A stretch of DNA of 59,397 nucleotides, taken from NCBI GenBank assembly GCA_902765485.1, contig CACWZZ010000020.1, positions 1 to 59,397 on the forward strand, written 5' to 3'. The DNA is from an uncultured Bacteroidales bacterium (GTDB lineage: Bacteria > Bacteroidota > Bacteroidia > Bacteroidales > Paludibacteraceae). Made by a program: the position numbers and the translations under genes. Below the pieces are notes generated by a model that worked only from the letters and a program-made list of their open reading frames with translations, searched no databases and was not told the origin of the DNA. This document shows positions 58,391-59,397 of this stretch, in pieces (position 1 is the first letter of the stretch; each line of letters starts with the position of its first letter).

Positions 58391-59146
58391 TTAAGATTTC
58401 AGTCCCTTGACATGGCTTTGCGCCGCAATGAACTCCTTCAGGTAATAAGGTTCGTAATAGGCTAATTGCTGATGGCTGATAGCTGATGGCTGTCTGCTCT
58501 CCGCCAGCGCACCCATATACTGCGCCTCCGGCACGATGCCTGGGACGAAATGCCAATTGGGGGACGTCAGTACGGACTGGCATTTAGCGGCTCCGTCACC
58601 GAAATAATAATAGGAAGCCCCTTCCCGACCCTCCCCTAAAAGGGAGGGAGTCAGAAGCGACTCTTCGCCCTCTACCACCACAGCCTGTGCCCTATTCACC
58701 TTGGTACTTGGCACTTGGTCACTTGGTACTTGGTCACTTGGTACTTTGTCACTTGGTACTTCCGTATAGACTTCCATCCGCCGCGCGTCGATCATAGGGA
58801 TGAGGATAGCTGACGGCTGAAGGCTGACAGCAGTTTTGGCAGCCTCGCAGAGTATGTCCAGCGTCGGAATAGGGATGAGCGGCACATCAAGTCCGTAGCA
58901 CAGTCCTTTGGCGGTCGAGGTACCGATACGCAGTCCGGTATAGCTGCCCGGTCCTTCGGAGAGGGATACTGCTTCTATAGCGAGACCTTGCTCCCGTGCG
59001 AACGCGAGCAGTTCCTCTATATAGCGAGGAAGCAACCGCGCATGGTTGCCACCCTCAAGGGATATACACTGCTTAACCGGCACACCATCTTTACAGATCG
59101 CTGCCGAACAAACAGAAGTACTTGTTTCTATACACAACACCGTCAT
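58391..59146 (-). CDS. tsaB: tRNA threonylcarbamoyladenosine biosynthesis protein TsaB
   Basis: 251 aa from Met at 59146 (MTVLCIETSTSVCSAAIC), chosen over the ATG at 59167 because that begins within a repeat. It is an ASKHA-fold partner of TsaD in t6A synthesis. Conserved SLSEGPGSYTGLRIG and KGLCYG lie near 61-82. Four repeat elements from three families are in frame: SLQPSA (B, 58808-58832), VPSDKVPSDQVPSDQVPS (A, 58700-58762), PSLLGEGREGAS (C, 58613-58653) and RQPSAISHQ (B, 58467-58494). They fall in loops and the C-terminal half. Confidence 0.92.
   Translation of the reverse strand: MTVLCIETSTSVCSAAICKDGVPVKQCISLEGGNHARLLPRYIEELLAFAREQGLAIEAVSLSEGPGSYTGLRIGTSTAKGLCYGLDVPLIPIPTLDILCEAAKTAVSLQPSAILIPMIDARRMEVYTEVPSDKVPSDQVPSDQVPSTKVNRAQAVVVEGEESLLTPSLLGEGREGASYYYFGDGAAKCQSVLTSPNWHFVPGIVPEAQYMGALAESRQPSAISHQQLAYYEPYYLKEFIAAQSHVKGLKS
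58467..58494 (-). repeat. Family B repeat in tsaB, copy 2
   Basis: GCTGATGGCTGATAGCTGAT followed by GGCTG, read as QPSAISHQ. Confidence 0.92.
58613..58653 (-). repeat. Family C element in tsaB
   Basis: CCTTCCCGACCCTCCCCTAA followed by AAGGGAGGGAG, read as PSLLGEGREGAS. Confidence 0.9.
58700..58762 (-). repeat. Family A repeat in tsaB
   Basis: Four 15-bp units, read as VPSDKVPSDQVPSDQVPS. Confidence 0.95.
58808..58832 (-). repeat. Family B repeat in tsaB, copy 1
   Basis: GCTGACGGCTGAAGGCTGAC, read as VSLQPSA. Confidence 0.85.
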
Positions 59147-59154
59147 TGTTTCCC

Positions 59155-59188
59155 TTTCACCTTTCAACTTTCAACTTTCACTTTCCCA
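59155..59188. repeat. Family D repeat in the tsaB leader
   Basis: TTTCAACTTTCAACTTTCAC with flanking variants between the tsaB promoter and its start codon. Confidence 0.88.
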
Positions 59189-59198
59189 AAATGCGGTG

Positions 59199-59229
59199 CA
59201 AAGGTACTGCTTTTTTTCGATATATGCAA
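59199..59229 (-). promoter_or_regulatory. Promoter of tsaB
   Basis: Minus strand: -33 TTG 59227-59229, -7 TACCTTTG 59199-59206, spacer 20. Confidence 0.8.
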
Positions 59230-59257
59230 AAAAAAGCACCCCGAGAGGTGCTTTTTT
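59228..59257 (-). terminator. Terminator of the truncated right-edge gene
   Basis: Stem AAAAAAGCACC / GGTGCTTTTTT, 50 bases after the stop at 59307 and directly upstream of the tsaB promoter. Confidence 0.82.
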
Positions 59258-59306
59258 CTGTTTAGAGCGACTATAAGTCGCGTTTAATGCTTCGCGTCTA
59301 GCGCGT

Positions 59307-59397
59307 TTACAGCTTCGAGGCTTTGTATTTCATCTTCTTCGGAAAGTTGAAGTGGTAAGCCACTTTCACTCCCGCGTCGAAATAACCGAGTTTGTCG
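59307..59397 (-). CDS. C-terminus of an outer-membrane beta-barrel-like protein (partial)
   Basis: Only the last 30 residues are in the window: DKLGYFDAGVKVAYHFNFPK, then KMKYKASKL and a stop. The alternating aromatic strand (YFDAGVKVAYHFNF) looks like the final strand of an outer-membrane barrel, but nothing more can be said. The rest lies beyond the right edge. Confidence 0.5.
   Translation of the reverse strand, partial: DKLGYFDAGVKVAYHFNFPKKMKYKASKL

Overview
The window looks like a chromosomal segment of a Bacteroidota bacterium, most likely order Bacteroidales. Nineteen promoters can be read directly. All have the Bacteroidota form TTG, 19-20 bases, TAnnTTTG, and many place the start codon only a few bases after the -7 element. 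Other pointers are a type IX secretion (T9SS) cargo tail, a PorW/SprE-like lipoprotein, TonB, lipid A genes (lpxD-lpxC-lpxA) and the general lack of Shine-Dalgarno sequences. The standard genetic code fits. No phage, insertion sequence or CRISPR array is visible.

Layout. 1-11280 (minus) holds two related secreted multidomain proteins; both are split by a +1 frame change. 11682-13986 holds an AAA ATPase and a fimbrillin-like lipoprotein. 14334-20476 holds rsmF (plus) facing a four-gene minus operon (thioredoxin, CPA1 antiporter, SDR, DEAD-box helicase). 20562-24715 holds aroB facing glnS-hsdR_N-phoH. 24732-30532 holds an HD hydrolase, lpxD, lpxC, lpxA and small accessory genes. 30812-37158 is a plus run: ssb, a FemAB/GNAT enzyme, two glycosyltransferases, tonB and recG. 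37159-38262 holds rpsU and tcdA. 38641-42838 is a defence island: a DpnII-type GATC restriction-modification system (endonuclease plus DpnA and DpnM methylases), a DpnD/PcfM-like peptide and a HEPN/MNT toxin-antitoxin pair. 42995-59397 is housekeeping: pgm, hpt, hflX, rpsO, an MBL hydrolase, a radical SAM protein, rpiB, marC, efp, pepO, HIT, greA, miaB, tRNA-Pro(GGG), porW-like and tsaB, ending in a truncated outer-membrane protein gene.

The most unusual property is a dense set of short repeats between genes and, strikingly, in frame inside conserved housekeeping genes. Family A is a 15-bp unit (ACTTGGTACTTGGTC) read as DQVPS or GQSTK. Family B is a 7-bp unit (CAGCCAT/CAGCCGT) read as AVSHQPS. 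Family C is a roughly 36-bp G/C-rich near-palindrome read as SLPCGEGRGGV or SPQPSPQGRE. Family D is TTTCAAC, read as FNFQLS. A further class consists of 11-bp tandem arrays whose sequence differs from locus to locus. TsaB carries three families in four places, the MBL hydrolase carries three elements, HflX carries three, and AroB, RecG, LpxD, the HsdR_N protein, the SDR, the radical SAM protein, a glycosyltransferase and the giant secreted protein each carry at least one. This resembles the protein-coding palindromic elements of Rickettsia in concept, but with several unrelated families acting at once. It is the best candidate here for an undescribed phenomenon.
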